DNA from: Chitinophaga pinensis | GTDB taxonomy: Bacteria; Bacteroidota; Bacteroidia; Flavobacteriales_D; Crocinitomicaceae | Reading direction: 5' to 3' | NCBI GenBank assembly: GCA_945883825.1 | Contig: CAMCYF010000024.1 | Coordinates: forward strand, 1 to 33,912 | DNA: 33,912 nt | In this document: in pieces, positions 14,665 to 22,954 of the stretch | How the letters are laid out: every line of letters starts with the position of its first letter | How positions within the stretch are numbered: the first letter of the stretch is position 1 | Notes under the pieces: model-generated | What the model was told of the DNA's origin: nothing | Database searches by the model: none | Seen by the model: the letters and a program-made list of their open reading frames with translations, nothing else | Made by a program: the position numbers and the translations under genes

Positions 14665-15886
14665 TTTTTAAAATGATTTCCTTCGCTAATTTCATTGGGC
14701 CACTTATGTATTTTTTTTCCATGTAGCAAATTACTTTTTTTAGCACTTTTTTTGAATGTTCATCCATACCCTCAATTTCATCTTTAAAAACAGCATTGAC
14801 AGCATTTTTTTTAATTTCTTTAACTTGATTCGGGACTGATTTCATAGCGATTTCTACAGAACGTTCTTTTAAAATAAATTCAAATTCTTCAAGAGCAACC
14901 GAAATAATTTCAATAACATGCTCAACTTCTTTACCTCTTTCTTTTAAATTTTGGTTTGAAATTTTCTGAAGAAAATCTACAGAAATATGATTTACAGCAT
15001 ACTTTTCTATAATACTAGGGTTTAAGTCTTGAGGAATAGCGATATCAATCACTGTCTTTTTTTCAGTATCACCTTGCAAAAGATTTAAATACAAGGAAGG
15101 AGAAATTACATGGTGATCAGCGCCAGTACAAGATAAAATAAGATCAAAACCCTTCTTGTAATTTATTAATTCACTTATAGCAAACGCCTCACATTGTAAT
15201 TCTTTTGCTAATACTTGCCCATTATTTAAAGTGCGATTGAAAATAACAAAATTTCGGAAGCCATGCTTTTTTAAAAAGCGCCCCATTGTTGTATTTGTCG
15301 TTCCGGAACCAATTATTAAAATGCGCGCATTTAATGGCAGGTTTATTTTTTTGAGTTGGTGATAAGCCAATGAAACAACAGAAACAGGTTTTGTGGCAAT
15401 ACTTGTCTTCGTGTATACTTTTTTTGCTGTTTCTATAACATGGCGAAAAAGTAAGCGTAACACATCACCCGTTAAACCACTATCTCTGCAGTGATCGTAG
15501 GCGGTTCTTACTTGAGTAATAATTTCCCGTTCTCCAACAATCATTGAATCAATTGAAGCAGCAACTGAAAGAGCATGATTTATAGCACCTTTGCCAGAAT
15601 AATATTCTGCTGAGTTTGAAAAATCGTCTATTTGATCTTCTTGAAAAGAAGGATAAAGTGTTTTTAAAAGTTCTTTTGTTAAAGAAAACTTGTTTTTTTC
15701 TTTCGTAAGGAATGTTAATTCAACACGATTACAAGTGGATAAAAAATACAATTCCTCAAAGTTAAAAATTGACTTTAGAGCTGAAAGCCGCTCTTTTTGT
15801 GCTTCTTTTTCAATGTGCAATAAGCCAATATTTGTCACCGTCATTGTCCGGTGAGTAAATGCAATTGTGTGGAGATTCTTGAGCAC
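14654..15886 (-). CDS. hemA: Glutamyl-tRNA reductase
   Basis: The first enzyme of C5 tetrapyrrole synthesis, reducing glutamyl-tRNA to glutamate-1-semialdehyde with NADPH; 410 residues. The catalytic C52 lies in FLSTCNRVEL. The NADPH domain has ILIIGSGTTNTTM and the C-terminal part is the helical dimerisation domain. The start is GTG at 15886: an in-frame TAA lies 3 codons upstream, and starting at the next ATG would remove the conserved IAFTHRT segment. It leads the hemA-hemC-hemD operon (11-nt overlap with hemC). Paired repeats upstream at 15937-15954 may be regulatory. Confidence 0.95.
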   Translation of the reverse strand: MLKNLHTIAFTHRTMTVTNIGLLHIEKEAQKERLSALKSIFNFEELYFLSTCNRVELTFLTKEKNKFSLTKELLKTLYPSFQEDQIDDFSNSAEYYSGKGAINHALSVAASIDSMIVGEREIITQVRTAYDHCRDSGLTGDVLRLLFRHVIETAKKVYTKTSIATKPVSVVSLAYHQLKKINLPLNARILIIGSGTTNTTMGRFLKKHGFRNFVIFNRTLNNGQVLAKELQCEAFAISELINYKKGFDLILSCTGADHHVISPSLYLNLLQGDTEKKTVIDIAIPQDLNPSIIEKYAVNHISVDFLQKISNQNLKERGKEVEHVIEIISVALEEFEFILKERSVEIAMKSVPNQVKEIKKNAVNAVFKDEIEGMDEHSKKVLKKVICYMEKKYISGPMKLAKEIILKNAN

Positions 15887-15909
15887 AGATTAATAAATAT
15901 ATTTCTCTG

Positions 15910-15954
15910 CAAATATCGCTACAATTCATGGAATAGTGTCATAGAAATGTCATA
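15910..15954 (-). promoter_or_regulatory. hemA upstream region: -7-like box and phased TATGACA repeats
   Basis: On the minus strand GATATTTG (15910-15917) is one mismatch from TAnnTTTG. About 20 nt further upstream are two direct copies of TATGACA (15948-15954 and 15937-15943) offset by 11 bp, with a similar TATGAG just beyond (15957-15962). One-turn phasing close to the -33 position suggests an operator or activator site for the heme operon. The repeats are seen directly; the regulator is unknown. Confidence 0.35.
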
Positions 15955-15962
15955 ATCTCATA

Positions 15963-16004
15963 TTCCTTAAAAATAATTTAAGTTAGAGATTTTCCTTAAA
16001 AATA
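15963..16004. repeat. 13-nt direct repeat between hemA and the epimerase gene
   Basis: TTCCTTAAAAATA occurs at 15963-15975 and again at 15992-16004, offset by 29 bp. The second copy abuts the stop codon of the epimerase gene. With AT-rich composition this may be chance, but a 29-bp offset is close to three helical turns. Confidence 0.4.
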
Positions 16005-16418
16005 TTAGGACTTAGAAATATTATCTTGACAAAGTTCTATTAACATGCCCATTGTAGATTTTGGATGCATAAAAGCGATTCTTTTATTGTCTGCACCATC
16101 TTTTGGGCTAAGATGAAGTAAAATAAAGTCTAATTTTTGAAGTCTGGCAAGTTCTTCTTCAATGTCATCAACTTCAAAGGCTACGTGGTGAAATCCTTCT
16201 CCTCTTTTCGCCAAAAACTTTGCAATTGGAGAATTTTGATTGCTTGCTTCTAAGAGTTCAATCTTAGCTTCGCCGATTTGAAAAAAAGCAGTGTTAACAC
16301 CTTCAGAGGAAACGGATTCTGTTTTGTAGCAAGTTGTTTGCAATAATTTTTCATACAAAGGTATTGCCTCATCTAAGCTTTTAACTGCAATACCAAGATG
16401 CTCGATTTTTTTTATCAT
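16005..16418 (-). CDS. mce: Methylmalonyl-CoA epimerase
   Basis: A 137-residue vicinal-oxygen-chelate protein that interconverts (R)- and (S)-methylmalonyl-CoA in propionate metabolism, together with methylmalonyl-CoA mutase and propionyl-CoA carboxylase (not in this window). Two VOC repeats are visible, starting IEHLGIAVKSLDEA and EGFHHVAFEVDDI. Likely metal ligands are H7, H78 and E128 (MLIELCQ), with a fourth around E54. Length is normal. Its ATG overlaps the stop of the upstream T9SS gene by 4 nt (ATGA), so the two are translationally coupled although functionally unrelated as far as I can tell. Confidence 0.92.
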   Translation of the reverse strand: MIKKIEHLGIAVKSLDEAIPLYEKLLQTTCYKTESVSSEGVNTAFFQIGEAKIELLEASNQNSPIAKFLAKRGEGFHHVAFEVDDIEEELARLQKLDFILLHLSPKDGADNKRIAFMHPKSTMGMLIELCQDNISKS

Positions 16419-17233
16419 TTCCCTACCTTAATAAATTTCTCGGTTGTGTTATCAAAATTAATGAAATAGACGCCATTTACGAGATTTCTACAATCTACAA
16501 GATCTGAAAACCCAACTTTTAATAAATTACCGAATGCATCGTACAATTCAAATTTACTTTTTACCGCTTTTTGGTTTGCTTTAAAGTAGATATAATCTCT
16601 CACTTTAGTAGGAGATTTTTTGACGACTGCTGAAAGAGAATTGAATGATGTTTCAGGTGAAACTCTTTTTATTCCTGTATTGTCAATTTGTGAAACTCGA
16701 ACTCTATTTTTACCAGAATGAGTTATAATCTGAAAAGTATAGTTATTTAATCCTTGTCCTCCATTTCCACGAACTTCTCCAACCTTTACCCATTTATTCC
16801 ATTTAAATTGCTCTATTGCAAAATCTATTATTTCTTTTTCATTAGTGGTAGTCCAGGAAATCAAACCATTTTTTGTCGCACTAATTTTTTGACAAATAAA
16901 TGTACTCTTAGGGAGTAAAACCTCTGGATTAACAAATTTTGGAACACAACCTTCATTGTGCTCAAGGACGATAAAGAGATGTTCCCCTGACTTTATATTA
17001 AATAATGAAAAATCAATTTCAAAATTTGCTTTTTGAATAGTAGCGGGTAAAACTTCTCCATTTACGGTTACTTTATTTACGCAAAAACCAAAACCATCTG
17101 CTTGAGGGGGATTACTGACAAGTATATTTTTTCCAAGGTAAGTGCCATCGATTGAAAGCATACTTTCTTGAGAAAAAAATGAGGTTATTTTTAATAAAAG
17201 AAAAAGCAACAATAAAATTTTGAACTTTAACAT
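16415..17233 (-). CDS. Secreted T9SS-tailed protein of unknown function
   Basis: About 272 residues from the ATG at 17233; an upstream in-frame start at 17269 exists but adds 12 non-signal residues. The chosen start gives a good signal peptide (MLKFKI, a Leu-rich core, ending SFFSQ). The middle has a fibronectin-III-like stretch (GLISWTTTNEKEIIDFAIEQ, then an RVSQID strand) common in Bacteroidota surface proteins. The C-terminal ~70 residues (FELYDAFGNLL, NGVYFINF) are a T9SS type-A sorting domain without the usual PNP start. It probably ends up outside the outer membrane. It overlaps mce by 4 nt. No enzymatic motif is seen. Confidence 0.75.
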   Translation of the reverse strand: MLKFKILLLLFLLLKITSFFSQESMLSIDGTYLGKNILVSNPPQADGFGFCVNKVTVNGEVLPATIQKANFEIDFSLFNIKSGEHLFIVLEHNEGCVPKFVNPEVLLPKSTFICQKISATKNGLISWTTTNEKEIIDFAIEQFKWNKWVKVGEVRGNGGQGLNNYTFQIITHSGKNRVRVSQIDNTGIKRVSPETSFNSLSAVVKKSPTKVRDYIYFKANQKAVKSKFELYDAFGNLLKVGFSDLVDCRNLVNGVYFINFDNTTEKFIKVGK

Positions 17234-17238
17234 GTAGA

Positions 17239-17270
17239 CAATATTAAGTTCATTTTTCCAAAAGCACAAA
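17239..17270 (-). promoter_or_regulatory. Candidate promoter for the T9SS protein-mce pair
   Basis: On the minus strand TTTG (17267-17270) and TAATATTG (17239-17246, one mismatch to TAnnTTTG) are separated by 20 nt, close to the usual Bacteroidota spacing. The -7 box ends 5 nt before the ATG at 17233, which supports that start over the one at 17269 and predicts an almost leaderless mRNA. Confidence 0.45.
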
Positions 17271-17288
17271 TTTTACTTAAGAATACTT

Positions 17289-17296
17289 TAATTTTG
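17289..17296 (+). promoter_or_regulatory. -7 promoter box (TAATTTTG) 4 nt before hemJ
   Basis: TAATTTTG exactly matches TAnnTTTG and is followed by CAGC and the ATG at 17301. Transcription would start about at the start codon, predicting a leaderless hemJ transcript. A matching -33 TTTG is not visible. Confidence 0.5.
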
Positions 17297-17300
17297 CAGC

Positions 17301-17837
17301 ATGACATATGATATTATAAAATCACTACACATCATTTTTGTAGTAAGTTGGTTTGCTGGTTTATTCTACATCGTGCGTTTATTTATTTATCACATTGAAT
17401 CAACCAAATTTGAAACTGAAAAGCAAAAAATATTGCAAGAACAATTTTGTGTAATGGAAAAAAAATTATGGTGGATTATTACCACTCCTGCTATGATTCT
17501 GACGCTTTTTTTTGGTATTTGGATGCTATGGCTCAATCCAGCACTTTTAAAAATGCCTTGGATGCACACAAAATTACTTTTTGTAGCATTATTAATTGTC
17601 TATCATTTTATTTGTCAAAAAATAATGCTCGATTTAAACAAGCAAAAATTTAAATGGTCCTCCACCGCTTTACGTATTTGGAACGAAGTTGCAACCTTGT
17701 TTTTAGTGATAATTGTTTTTCTTGTAGTCTTGAAAAATAATATCAATTGGATCTATGCAACTCTCGGTTTTTTTGGACTTGCTACTTTACTTATGCTTGG
17801 TATAAAATGGTATAAAAAAGTTAACTCAAAGCAATAA
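17301..17837 (+). CDS. hemJ: HemJ-type protoporphyrinogen IX oxidase
   Basis: A 178-residue membrane protein of the HemJ (UPF0093) family, which oxidises protoporphyrinogen IX to protoporphyrin IX in bacteria lacking HemG or HemY. Its start IIKSLHIIFVVSWFAGLFY is highly characteristic and contains the conserved H10. Four to five transmembrane helices follow, with MPWMHTKLLFV and LRIWNEVATLFLV segments typical of the family. It lies 80 nt before atpB, with a weak terminator-like hairpin and an atpB promoter box between, so it is probably a separate unit. It complements hemACD at 13093-15886 in heme synthesis. Confidence 0.93.
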   Translation: MTYDIIKSLHIIFVVSWFAGLFYIVRLFIYHIESTKFETEKQKILQEQFCVMEKKLWWIITTPAMILTLFFGIWMLWLNPALLKMPWMHTKLLFVALLIVYHFICQKIMLDLNKQKFKWSSTALRIWNEVATLFLVIIVFLVVLKNNINWIYATLGFFGLATLLMLGIKWYKKVNSKQ

Positions 17838-17856
17838 AAAATCCCTTTGCTTTTTT
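17828..17856 (+). terminator. Weak terminator-like hairpin after hemJ
   Basis: AAAGCAA (17828-17834) can pair with TTGCTTT (17847-17853) around a 12-nt loop, followed by three more Ts. The stem has only two G-C pairs and overlaps the hemJ stop codon, so it would be weak at best. Confidence 0.3.
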
Positions 17857-17880
17857 CAGTGTTGTTTTACAAAGTTTAAC

Positions 17881-17888
17881 TATCTTTG
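17881..17888 (+). promoter_or_regulatory. -7 promoter box (TATCTTTG) of the ATP synthase operon
   Basis: TATCTTTG exactly matches TAnnTTTG, 29 nt before the atpB ATG at 17918. A TTG at 17862-17864 lies 16 nt upstream, shorter than the usual -33 spacing of about 19-21. Predicted leader is about 25 nt. Confidence 0.5.
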
Positions 17889-17917
17889 CAAATAATTTTA
17901 AAAAACTGAGTGCAATT

Positions 17918-19033
17918 ATGCAGTTTATGAAAGCCAAAAATAGCTTAAAAAAGTTTTTGATGACCCTTGGTTTTCTACTTTTTTTTCTAGGGTTTTATTC
18001 TGATTTTAGAGCTGAAGAAAAGACCGAATTTGATGTTAGCGAAATGATTATGCATCACATTAAGGATGCCCATGAATGGCATCTTTTTGGACCAGAGCAT
18101 GGTGGAACTTCAATTTATTTACCGGTAATATTAGTTGATAATGGAATAAAAACTTTTAGTTCTAGCTTATTTTATCATGGAAAAGAAGTCACCATTAAAC
18201 AAGATTCTTCTGAAACTGTAATTTCCTATTTTATTGGTGAAGGTGCTGCAAGTGGATATGCTTTGTTTCACGAAGAAATTTACAAATTAAAAAATGGTTC
18301 ACTTGAGTTCAAGAATGGGCATCCTCACAACATTCATCCAACAGATTTATCGATAACAAAAAATGTACTTTCTTTATTTTTTGGTGCAGGCATCATTCTA
18401 TTAATGATGTTTTTTACTGCACGTTTCTATAAGAAAAATGGTGCTGTTGCGCCAAAAGGTATTGCAAAATTCTTTGAACCGATTATAATTATGGTGCGTG
18501 ATGATATAGCTAAGGCAAATATTAGTCATTCCAAACATGAGAAGTACGTACCATATTTACTTACAATTTTCTTTTTTATTTGGCTGAATAACATGCTTGG
18601 TTTGGTGCCTTTTTTACCTGGTGGAGCAAATTTAACGGGTAACATATCAGTTACTTTATTTTTATCAGTTTGCACCTTACTTGTTACTTTATTATCTGCC
18701 AATATGAATTATTGGAAGCATATTTTCTGGATGCCGGGTATTCCTGTAGCAATGAAATTTTTCATGATGCCAATAGAATTGATTGGTATTCTAACAAAAC
18801 CCTTTGCTTTAATGATTCGTTTGTTTGCAAATATTACTGCAGGGCACATAATAATTTTGGCATTGATTTCAATTATTTTTATAAATAAGAACATTGGTTG
18901 GGCAGGTTTGTCGGTTCCAATGGCTTTATTTATTTCAGTATTGGAATTACTAGTGGCGTTTTTACAAGCATTTTTATTTGCTATGCTGTCATCCTTGTTT
19001 ATTGGAATGGCAGTAGAAGAACCTCACCATTAA
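17918..19033 (+). CDS. atpB: F0F1 ATP synthase subunit a
   Basis: The stator half-channel subunit of F0; 371 residues, longer than the ~270 of E. coli because of an N-terminal signal-like helix (about 8-30) and a periplasmic stretch with HHIKDAHEWHLFG, a form typical of Bacteroidota. The C-terminal helices contain the essential arginine R301 in MIRLFANITAGHI and a conserved VPFLPGGANLTGN loop. It starts the operon atpB-E-F-H-A-G. An alternative ATG lies at 17927, three codons in. No atpI-like gene precedes it here. Confidence 0.96.
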   Translation: MQFMKAKNSLKKFLMTLGFLLFFLGFYSDFRAEEKTEFDVSEMIMHHIKDAHEWHLFGPEHGGTSIYLPVILVDNGIKTFSSSLFYHGKEVTIKQDSSETVISYFIGEGAASGYALFHEEIYKLKNGSLEFKNGHPHNIHPTDLSITKNVLSLFFGAGIILLMMFFTARFYKKNGAVAPKGIAKFFEPIIIMVRDDIAKANISHSKHEKYVPYLLTIFFFIWLNNMLGLVPFLPGGANLTGNISVTLFLSVCTLLVTLLSANMNYWKHIFWMPGIPVAMKFFMMPIELIGILTKPFALMIRLFANITAGHIIILALISIIFINKNIGWAGLSVPMALFISVLELLVAFLQAFLFAMLSSLFIGMAVEEPHH

Positions 19034-19040
19034 TTAGTAA

Positions 19041-19271
<231 letters not shown>

Positions 19272-19277
19272 TTAAAA

Positions 19278-19319
19278 ATTCCTTGCTCTAACGGTTGGTT
19301 AAAGCAAGGAATCTTTTTT
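19278..19319 (+). terminator. Terminator-like hairpin between atpE and atpF
   Basis: A perfect 10-bp stem (ATTCCTTGCT at 19278-19287 with AGCAAGGAAT at 19303-19312) is extended inside by TAAC/GTTA (19289-19292, 19298-19301) and is followed at once by C and six Ts. By sequence this is a good intrinsic terminator, yet it lies inside the ATP synthase operon, 20 nt before the atpF start. Partial termination or 3'-end protection of an atpB-atpE mRNA is the likely effect. Confidence 0.7.
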
Positions 19320-19339
19320 AACAGTTTAAATAAAATAAA

Positions 19340-19834
19340 ATGGATTTAATTATACCAGATTTTGGACTTTTGTTTTGGACAGGATTAGTTTTTTGTCTTT
19401 TATTATTTGTGTTAACAAAATTTATTTGGAAACCAATTTTAAATGCTGTTAATGCTCGAGAAGAAAAAATTTCTGAAGCATTAGAATTAGCTGAAAAAAC
19501 AAAAAAAGAAATGCAGTTGCTTCATTCTGAAAATGAAAAAATACTTAAAGAAGCCAGAGCTGAACGTGATTTAATCGTGAAAGAAGCAAAAGAAATAGCG
19601 GTTCAAATGATTGAAGAGTCAAAAAATAAAGCAAAAGTAGAAGCAAATAAAATTGTAGAAAATGCAATGTCAACTATATCACTGGAGAAAGCTGCTGCGA
19701 TATCAGACTTGAAAAATCAATTAGCAGGTTTTTCATTGAGTATTGCAGAAAAAATTGTTCGTGGTGAACTTGCTTCAGATGAGAAACAAAAGTCTTTAGC
19801 GGATAAGTTGGCAGATGATATTAACATGAACTAA
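19340..19834 (+). CDS. atpF: F0F1 ATP synthase subunit b
   Basis: The peripheral-stalk subunit; 164 residues with one N-terminal membrane helix (about 9-29, LLFWTGLVFCLLLFVLTKF) followed by the conserved WKPIL turn and a long Glu/Lys/Ala-rich coiled coil that dimerises and binds subunit delta. Length is normal (about 156-170). It begins 68 nt after atpE, beyond the hairpin at 19278-19319, and is followed 3 nt later by atpH. Confidence 0.95.
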   Translation: MDLIIPDFGLLFWTGLVFCLLLFVLTKFIWKPILNAVNAREEKISEALELAEKTKKEMQLLHSENEKILKEARAERDLIVKEAKEIAVQMIEESKNKAKVEANKIVENAMSTISLEKAAAISDLKNQLAGFSLSIAEKIVRGELASDEKQKSLADKLADDINMN

Positions 19835-19837
19835 GGC

Positions 19838-20371
19838 ATGAAGTCAACAAAATCGGCAATTAGATATGCCAAAGCTTTATTAGAAATGGCAGTTGAAAAA
19901 AAAGCTGTTGATGCAATTCTTTCTGATATGCAACAAATTACACAAATGGCTGAATCTTCAAGAGATTTTATCATTTTTTTAAGTTCTCCTGTTATAAATG
20001 AAGATAAAAAAATTACAATTCTCAATAAGTTATTAAAAAATACTCAGCCTTTGACGAGTGCTTTTATTTCTTTAATTACAAAAAATGGGAGGGCTCCAAT
20101 TTTGCATTTCATCGCCTCTGGATTTATTTCTTTAGTTGAGCAGCACAGAGGAATTGTTTCAGGAACTATTACAAGTGCTGTTGCACTTAATGAAGAAAGC
20201 AGAAAAAAAATACTTTCAAAATTAGCAGCAACAATTCCAGGAGAATTACAATTAACAGAGAAGATAAATCCAGCTTTAATTGGTGGATTTATTATAACAA
20301 TTGGCGACAAACAAATTGATGCATCGGTTTCTCAACAATTAAAAATTTTAAGACAAGAATTAACACAATAA
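19838..20371 (+). CDS. atpH: F0F1 ATP synthase subunit delta
   Basis: The 177-residue OSCP/delta subunit that joins the peripheral stalk to the top of F1. It starts with the typical KSAIRYAKALLEMA segment, has the helical N-terminal domain up to about 105, and ends with GGFIITIGDKQIDASVSQQLKILRQEL, the family's most conserved region. It lies 3 nt after atpF and 37 nt before atpA. Confidence 0.95.
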   Translation: MKSTKSAIRYAKALLEMAVEKKAVDAILSDMQQITQMAESSRDFIIFLSSPVINEDKKITILNKLLKNTQPLTSAFISLITKNGRAPILHFIASGFISLVEQHRGIVSGTITSAVALNEESRKKILSKLAATIPGELQLTEKINPALIGGFIITIGDKQIDASVSQQLKILRQELTQ

Positions 20372-20408
20372 ATTAAGTCGAAAGACACTAAAACTAAAAT
20401 AGAATAAA

Positions 20409-21986
20409 ATGGCAGATATTAATCCAGCAGAGGTTTCAGCAATTTTAAGGGAACAATTATCAGGCTTCAGAACTGAAGCAGAATTACAAGAAATAGGTAC
20501 TGTTTTACAAGTAGGTGACGGTATCGCTCGTGTATACGGCTTAAATGGTGTTCAATATGGGGAGCTAATCGAATTTGATGGTGGCCTTCAAGGAATCGCA
20601 TTGAATTTAGAGGAAGACAATGTTGGAGCAGTACTTCTTGGCCGGTCTTCGTTAGTAAAAGAAGGAGATACGGTTAAAAGACTTGGTCGTATTGCTTCTG
20701 TAAAAATTGGAGAAGGAATGGTTGGTCGTGTAGTTGATACCTTGGGTATGCCAATTGATGGTAAAGGACCGATTACAGGAGATTTGTATGAAATGCCAAT
20801 CGAACGAAAAGCTCCGGGTGTAATATTTCGTCAACCAGTAACTGAGCCTTTACAAACTGGAATTAAAGCGATTGATGCGATGATTCCAATTGGTCGAGGT
20901 CAAAGAGAATTAATTATTGGTGACCGTCAAACAGGAAAAACTACCGTTGCGATTGATACGATTATTAACCAAAGAGAATTTTACGACCGCGGTGAACCTG
21001 TTTATTGTATTTATGTTGCAATTGGTCAAAAAGGATCAACTGTGGCAGGAATTGTAAAGAAATTTGAGGATGCTGGAGCAATGGCTTATACAACTGTTGT
21101 TGCTTCTAATGCTTCTGACCCTGCTCCAATGCAGTTTTATGCTCCAATGACAGGTGCAGCTATTGGTGAGTTTTTTAGAGATTCCGGTCGACCAGCACTT
21201 ATTGTTTATGATGATCTTTCCAAGCAAGCAGTTGCTTACCGAGAAGTTTCTTTATTACTTCGTCGTCCACCAGGACGTGAGGCATATCCTGGAGATGTTT
21301 TTTATCTTCACTCTCGTTTATTAGAGCGTGCTGCAAAAATTATCTCTGATGATACAATCGCTTGTCAAATGAATGACCTTCCAGAATCATTAAGACCTCT
21401 TGTAAAAGGTGGCGGTTCTTTAACTGCTTTACCGATAATTGAAACTCAAGCTGGAGACGTTTCCGCCTATATTCCAACGAATGTTATTTCAATTACAGAC
21501 GGACAAATTTTCTTGGAATCAGATTTATTTAACTCTGGAGTTCGGCCAGCGATTAATGTTGGAATTTCGGTTTCTCGAGTAGGAGGTTCAGCGCAAATTA
21601 AATCAATGAAGAAAGTTGCTGGAACATTAAAATTAGACCAAGCGCAATACCGCGAGTTAGAAGCTTTCGCTAAATTTGGTTCAGATCTTGATGCTGCAAC
21701 AAAATCTATTTTAGATAAAGGTTCTCGTAATGTTGAAATTTTGAAGCAAAGAGATGGTGATCCTTATACTGTTGAAAAGCAAATTGCTATTATCTATGTT
21801 GGAACAAAAGGTTTAATTCAAAATGTCCCATTGAACAAAGTAAAAGAATTTGAAAAAGAGTATCTTAATTTCTTAGAAGCAAAACATGCCGATGTACTTG
21901 TTTCTCTTAAGGCAGGAAAATATACTGAAGAAATTACAGATGTTTTAACAAAGTGCGCAAAAGAAATAGCAGAAAAATTTAATTAA
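20409..21986 (+). CDS. atpA: F0F1 ATP synthase subunit alpha
   Basis: The regulatory nucleotide-binding F1 subunit; 525 residues. The Walker A motif is GDRQTGKT (171-178). Other landmarks are [19 protein letters not shown] near the N-terminus and [14 protein letters not shown], the alpha signature carrying the conserved arginine. Length is slightly above the ~510 of other bacteria. The beta subunit, which normally follows gamma, is not here and must be encoded elsewhere. Confidence 0.98.
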   Translation: MADINPAEVSAILREQLSGFRTEAELQEIGTVLQVGDGIARVYGLNGVQYGELIEFDGGLQGIALNLEEDNVGAVLLGRSSLVKEGDTVKRLGRIASVKIGEGMVGRVVDTLGMPIDGKGPITGDLYEMPIERKAPGVIFRQPVTEPLQTGIKAIDAMIPIGRGQRELIIGDRQTGKTTVAIDTIINQREFYDRGEPVYCIYVAIGQKGSTVAGIVKKFEDAGAMAYTTVVASNASDPAPMQFYAPMTGAAIGEFFRDSGRPALIVYDDLSKQAVAYREVSLLLRRPPGREAYPGDVFYLHSRLLERAAKIISDDTIACQMNDLPESLRPLVKGGGSLTALPIIETQAGDVSAYIPTNVISITDGQIFLESDLFNSGVRPAINVGISVSRVGGSAQIKSMKKVAGTLKLDQAQYRELEAFAKFGSDLDAATKSILDKGSRNVEILKQRDGDPYTVEKQIAIIYVGTKGLIQNVPLNKVKEFEKEYLNFLEAKHADVLVSLKAGKYTEEITDVLTKCAKEIAEKFN

Positions 21987-22024
21987 TTGTTTTGTTGCTT
22001 TAAGGCAATTTACAAATTATTATT

Positions 22025-22903
22025 ATGCCAAATTTAAAGGAAATACGTAATAGAATTGTATCAGTTGGCTCAACGATGCAAATAACTTCTGCCATGAAAA
22101 TGGTATCGGCTGCAAAATTGAAGCGAGCGCAAGATGCAGTTACTAAATTGCGACCATACGCAGCGAAACTTAAGGAATTACTTCAAAATTTAAGTGCTGT
22201 TACAGATCCGTCAGAGAATAAATTTGCTAAGATAAATGATAGCAAAAGTGTGCTTATAGTTGCTGTTACATCAAATCGTGGTTTGTGTGGAGGATTTAAT
22301 AATAACATTATCAAAAGGGTACAATACCTTATACAAAATGACTTAAAAGAGAATGATGTAAAAGTTCTTTGTCTGGGTAAAAAAGTTAAAGATGTTATTA
22401 AAAAAACTCCAAATTACTTTATTACCGAGGAATTAAGTGCCGTAGAAGATATTTTTTCGGACCTGACATTTGAAAGGGCCTCAACAATTGCAAACGAACT
22501 TATGGAATTATATAAGCAACAGCAATTTAGTAAAATCGTTGTTGTGTATAATCGCTTTGTTAATGCTGCGACTCAAGCTATTGAGACCGAGCAATTTTTA
22601 CCGGTTCTTGAGGTAAAACAAGTAGAAGGAGTTTCCGTTGCACAAGATTATATTTTTGAGCCAAACAAAGATGATTTAGTTGCAGTATTAATTCCAAAAT
22701 CGCTAAAAATCCAGTTGTTTAAAGCTTTATTAGATTCAAATGCATCAGAGAATGGTGCTCGTATGACTGCTATGCACAAAGCAACTGACAATGCAAATGA
22801 CCTTCAAAAAAGCTTAAAATTAAGCTACAATAAAGCACGTCAAGCTGCAATTACAAATGAAATTTTGGAAATAGTCGGTGGGGCAGAGGCCTTGAATAAT
22901 TAA
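22025..22903 (+). CDS. atpG: F0F1 ATP synthase subunit gamma
   Basis: The central rotor shaft; 292 residues. The N-terminal helix has IRNRIVSVGSTMQITSAMKMVSAAKLKRAQ and the C-terminal helix ends in YNKARQAAITNEILEIVGGAEAL, both characteristic; the SNRGLCGGFN loop is also present. It follows atpA by 38 nt and is the last gene of this operon. The gene after it is unrelated, confirming that atpD and atpC are split off. Confidence 0.97.
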   Translation: MPNLKEIRNRIVSVGSTMQITSAMKMVSAAKLKRAQDAVTKLRPYAAKLKELLQNLSAVTDPSENKFAKINDSKSVLIVAVTSNRGLCGGFNNNIIKRVQYLIQNDLKENDVKVLCLGKKVKDVIKKTPNYFITEELSAVEDIFSDLTFERASTIANELMELYKQQQFSKIVVVYNRFVNAATQAIETEQFLPVLEVKQVEGVSVAQDYIFEPNKDDLVAVLIPKSLKIQLFKALLDSNASENGARMTAMHKATDNANDLQKSLKLSYNKARQAAITNEILEIVGGAEALNN

Positions 22904-22954
22904 TATTCCCTAAGTTTTTTTTCGATTTTTAAGTGTCATTTTACAAATGTAAGA

